Below, piece by piece: positions 61,653-64,000 of a stretch of DNA of 64,000 bases; the stretch's first letter is position 1; each line of letters starts with the position of its first letter. This stretch comes from Oscillospiraceae bacterium (lineage in GTDB: Bacteria > Bacillota > Clostridia > Oscillospirales > Acutalibacteraceae), in assembly GCA_015066395.1 (NCBI GenBank), contig SVOL01000004.1:1-64000 (forward strand). Reading direction: 5' to 3'. Below the pieces are notes generated by a model. It ran no database searches, was not told the origin of the DNA, and saw nothing but the letters and a program-made list of their open reading frames with translations. The position numbers and the translations under genes were made by a program.

Positions 61653-61796
61653 AAGGAACAAATCATATTATATCTGTTGAACGCCCGATTGTCAATCATT
61701 TTTTGGAACAAATCAGTAATTTTACAACATTTTGTGCTTCGGCAATTTGTACAACACAATTGGAAAAATTTTATTGAAAATTTTTATAAAAACCTC

Positions 61797-61880
61797 TTGC
61801 AAAGTGGGGAAAGTGGTTATATAATGAAGTTACAGTGGTGAAAAGTGGAGTGCAAGACCACTATAAGACCATAAAAGTGG
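61797..61880 (+). promoter_or_regulatory. mraZ promoter with MraZ-type boxes
   Basis: TTGCAA (61797-61802), 17 bp, TATAAT (61820-61825). AAAGTGG boxes lie at 61801, 61810, 61842 and 61874, with ACAGTGG at 61832. MraZ is known to bind short GTG-containing repeats (AAAGTGKNNN in mollicutes) upstream of its own gene. Two boxes sit in the promoter spacer and three in the leader, so autorepression is likely. Confidence 0.8.
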
Positions 61881-61901
61881 TGCAAAAGGAGGCGGCCGAC
61901 T

Positions 61902-62327
61902 GTGTTTTTTGGACAGCATTATCACAATATAGATAAAAAAGGCCGTGTTTTTGTGCCTGCGAAGTACCGTGCCGAGCTCGGCGAGGAGTTTATGCTCAGC
62001 CGCAGTCCCGACGGTAAGCGTTGCCTTTGCATCTATCCGATGGAAGAATGGCTTAAAATTGATGAAAAGCTGAAGGCTTTGCCCGGTGTTCAGGCCGGCA
62101 AGCTTGTCCGTTTTATGTATTCGGGCGCCGAAAGTGTTTCCTGCGACAGTCAGGGAAGAGTGCTTATTCCGTCTACTTTGCGTGAATACGCAGGTCTCGA
62201 GAGTGAGACGGCCGTTATCGGTATGTCTTCGAAGTTGGAGATCTGGGACGGTGCGGCGTTCAGAGCCGAAGAGGCAGAGGAAACACCCGAGTCGATTGCG
62301 GAACTCGCGAGAGAACTCGGTTTCTAA
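61902..62327 (+). CDS. mraZ: Transcriptional regulator MraZ
   Basis: The product has 141 residues, GTG start 9 nt after AAAGGAGG. Two AbrB-like halves: FGQHYHNIDKKGRVFVPAKY at the N-terminus and VSCDSQGRVLIPSTLREYA later. It controls the dcw cluster and its own gene. rsmH starts 6 nt after its stop. Confidence 0.96.
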   Translation: MFFGQHYHNIDKKGRVFVPAKYRAELGEEFMLSRSPDGKRCLCIYPMEEWLKIDEKLKALPGVQAGKLVRFMYSGAESVSCDSQGRVLIPSTLREYAGLESETAVIGMSSKLEIWDGAAFRAEEAEETPESIAELARELGF

Positions 62328-62333
62328 AGCAAT

Positions 62334-63254
62334 ATGGAGTTTGTGCATAAATCGGTACTTCTTAATGAAGTGCTCGAAAATCTTGATATAAAAGAAAACG
62401 GAATATATGTTGACGGCACCGCAGGCGGTGCGGGTCATTCAAAAGAGATCGCTAAAAGGCTTTCGAACGGTAAGCTTTATGCCTTTGACCGCGATCCCGA
62501 TGCAGTAGCGGTCGCGACCGAGAGATTAAAGGGTCTGCCTGCTACAGTAGTTCATTCCAATTACGCCGATATGACGGCAAGGCTCGGCGAATTGGGAGTT
62601 GACGGCGTCGACGGAGTGTTGCTGGATCTGGGCGTTTCGTCGTGGCAGTTGGATAACGGTGACCGCGGATTTTCGTATCACATGGATGCGCCGCTCGATA
62701 TGAGAATGAGTAGGAGCGGAATGACTGCCGCTGATATCGTGAACACCTACTCTGTACAAGCCATTACCGATATTTTGCGAGATTACGGCGAAGAGAAGTT
62801 TGCTTACAGAATTGCCTGCAACATCGTTGAAGCGAGGGAAAAAGCACCGATCGAAACGACCTTGCAGTTGAGTGACATAATCAGCCGTTCGGTACCTGCG
62901 GCCGTAAGGCGTGACGGACACCCTGCGCGAAAAAGTTTCCAAGCCTTGAGGATCGCTGTCAACGAAGAGTTTGAGGCCGAGCGTCAGGGAATAGAAGCGG
63001 CATTCGAGTTGCTAAATAAAGGCGGAAGGCTTTGCGTAATAACCTTCCATTCACTTGAGGACAGGCTTGTAAAGCAGATGTTCCAGGAGTTCGCCAAGGG
63101 TTGTATTTGTCCGCCGGATATCCCGGTGTGTGTTTGCGGTAAAAAACCGCGGGGTAAATTAGTCACGAGGAAGCCTATAATACCGAGTGACAGCGAGGTA
63201 AAAGACAATCCTCGCAGCCGAAGTGCAAAGTTGAGGGTTATAGAAAAACTCTGA
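62334..63254 (+). CDS. rsmH: 16S rRNA (cytosine-1402 N4)-methyltransferase
   Basis: The product has 306 residues, typical length. SAM-binding YVDGTAGGAGHS near residue 26, GVLLDLGVSSWQLD, RGFSYHMDAPLDMRM and ITFHSLEDRLVK are signatures. It methylates C1402 of 16S rRNA. Second gene of the dcw cluster. Confidence 0.96.
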   Translation: MEFVHKSVLLNEVLENLDIKENGIYVDGTAGGAGHSKEIAKRLSNGKLYAFDRDPDAVAVATERLKGLPATVVHSNYADMTARLGELGVDGVDGVLLDLGVSSWQLDNGDRGFSYHMDAPLDMRMSRSGMTAADIVNTYSVQAITDILRDYGEEKFAYRIACNIVEAREKAPIETTLQLSDIISRSVPAAVRRDGHPARKSFQALRIAVNEEFEAERQGIEAAFELLNKGGRLCVITFHSLEDRLVKQMFQEFAKGCICPPDIPVCVCGKKPRGKLVTRKPIIPSDSEVKDNPRSRSAKLRVIEKL

Positions 63255-63276
63255 GATGTAAAAAGGAGTGAAAACA

Positions 63277-63738
63277 GTGGATAATCTCAAATATTATAAT
63301 GACAGCTTCGCTTATGATTATGATATTTTTGCACCTAAAAAGACTGCTAAAACTGCGGATATTCTGCAGTATCCTGAGCAGTCGAAAAGAAAACGTAAGC
63401 GTTCCAAGACCGCGAGCGTAAAGGGCGATATGATGAGAAAGTCCATTGTTGCTGTCCTTCTGCTTGCCGCGGTATTCGGCAGTTTATTCTTAAGAGCCGA
63501 GATCTCTTCGTTAAAGACCGAGATCGACAGCGTGAACAGGGAAATTGTCGAGCTTGAGAGCGAAGTGACCCGTTTGAGTGTTGCGGTCGAGCGTAAGATC
63601 TCGCTTGCCAACCTCGAACAGGCTGCGGTCGATTTAGGAATGCAAAAATGTGAAAAAAGTCAGGTGACTTACATAAAAACAAATCAGTTGGACTCGGCAG
63701 AAACTGTCGACGGAAAACTTACAGCGGAAGTTGAATAG
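63277..63738 (+). CDS. ftsL: FtsL-like septum formation protein
   Basis: The product has 153 residues from GTG 63277; GTG 63268 lies within the AAGGAGTG ribosome site. A Tyr/Asp-rich and Lys-rich cytoplasmic part (1-54), one membrane helix (about 56-74) and a coiled coil (about 75-110, EISSLKTEIDSVNREIVELE) give the FtsL/DivIC layout. Identity is low as usual in this family; place between rsmH and a class B PBP supports FtsL. Confidence 0.82.
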   Translation: MDNLKYYNDSFAYDYDIFAPKKTAKTADILQYPEQSKRKRKRSKTASVKGDMMRKSIVAVLLLAAVFGSLFLRAEISSLKTEIDSVNREIVELESEVTRLSVAVERKISLANLEQAAVDLGMQKCEKSQVTYIKTNQLDSAETVDGKLTAEVE

Positions 63739-63784
63739 AATTGAAACATCATAAATATAATTCATATAAATGTTAAGATCTCTA

Positions 63785-63815
63785 CAGCGAGAGTCGGTAA
63801 AATGCCGGCTCTCGT
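63785..63815 (+). terminator. Hairpin between ftsL and the PBP gene
   Basis: GCGAGAGTCGG with CCGGCTCTCGT around a 7-nt loop. The T content after it is low, so it is a weak terminator or an RNA-stability element within the operon. Confidence 0.4.
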
Positions 63816-63865
63816 TGGTGTCGTTTTAAAGAAGATCGAAATTTAGGGAAAGGGAGCGAATCTTA

Positions 63866-64000
63866 GTGGCAAAGGGACCGAACAAAAGTATGGTTTTGCG
63901 TACTATTGTCGTCTGGGCTGTTATGCTTTTGGTCACAGTCGGACTTGTCGGCGGACGATTGGTTTATATAATGCTCATTGACAGCGAATTCTATCAGCAA
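63866..64000 (+). CDS. Class B penicillin-binding protein (FtsI/SpoVD type), 5' part
   Basis: Only the first 45 residues are in the window, GTG start after AAGGGAG. A short basic segment (KGPNKSMVLR) precedes a membrane helix and RLVYIMLIDSEFYQQ, the stretch right after the helix in division-type PBPs. Its place after ftsL indicates the septal transpeptidase or a SpoVD paralogue. Confidence 0.82.
   Translation, partial: MAKGPNKSMVLRTIVVWAVMLLVTVGLVGGRLVYIMLIDSEFYQQ

Noticed and set aside
1-64000. CRISPR array, prophage or integrase genes
   Set aside because: No regularly spaced repeats with unique spacers and no phage or integrase proteins were seen; the group II intron is the only mobile element I can support.

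Overview
The window looks like a chromosomal segment of an anaerobic Gram-positive bacterium of class Clostridia, probably the Oscillospirales/Ruminococcaceae group. This is inferred from the gene orders (hprK-glk-murB-rapZ-whiA-dnaE-pfkA; mreBCD-PBP2-minD-like-mgsA; mraZ-rsmH-ftsL-PBP), the type 2 GalT, the single-chain PurL, the stand-alone IMP cyclohydrolase beside a stand-alone AICAR transformylase, strong Shine-Dalgarno sequences, and textbook -35/-10 promoters with 17-bp spacers.

Layout. 1-1456: a partial P-loop gene and a BspA-like lipoprotein behind an array of helically phased TTACA boxes. 1643-14068: a purine operon (purE-F-M-N, IMP cyclohydrolase, purH, purD, purL, fhs) behind a ZTP riboswitch with an overlapping terminator; fhs carries a one-base frameshift. 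14087-15193: ychF on the minus strand. 15308-28052: hprK-glk-murB-rapZ-whiA-dnaE-pfkA, joining carbon catabolite control, wall precursors, replication and glycolysis. 28088-35304: mreBCD, PBP2, a MinD-like ATPase, mgsA and hisS. 35329-37546 (minus): an AbrB-like regulator, a lipoprotein with a second phased box array, tRNA-Thr and nrdR. 37576-41133: two cyclophilins, rfbA and a glycosyltransferase. 41174-50185: a pyrimidine operon (pyrC, carB, pyrK, D, F, E, B, I) behind a probable leader attenuator. 50262-61652: nagB, an Sfp-type transferase, a pseudouridine synthase, a heterodimeric ABC exporter, gdhA, galT, small proteins and tRNA-Leu. 61797-64000: the start of the dcw division cluster behind MraZ boxes.

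Most unusual content. (1) dnaE, the essential replicative polymerase gene, is split by a 3459-nt group II intron placed directly after the codon of the third catalytic aspartate. The exons join in frame (KMD|FLGL), and a perfect EBS1-IBS1 match is visible. Besides its reverse transcriptase/maturase, the intron carries a second, unrelated gene for a secreted lipoprotein, which looks like cargo. (2) Two lipoprotein genes 36 kb apart share upstream arrays of [A/G]TTACA boxes spaced 10-11 bp, in the same orientation relative to the gene, suggesting a shared OmpR/PhoB-family-like regulator. (3) A 75-78 bp element with an outer stem and three inner hairpins occurs twice, with compensatory changes. 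Both copies lie flush against the -10 box of a minus-strand gene. (4) The pyr and galT promoters share an almost identical spacer. (5) A possible small RNA lies between two terminators downstream of tRNA-Thr.

Functionally the window makes nucleotides de novo (both operons, with fhs supplying formyl groups for PurN and PurH), handles sugars (glk, pfkA, mgsA, nagB, galT, rfbA), assimilates ammonia (gdhA), and builds the wall and division machinery.
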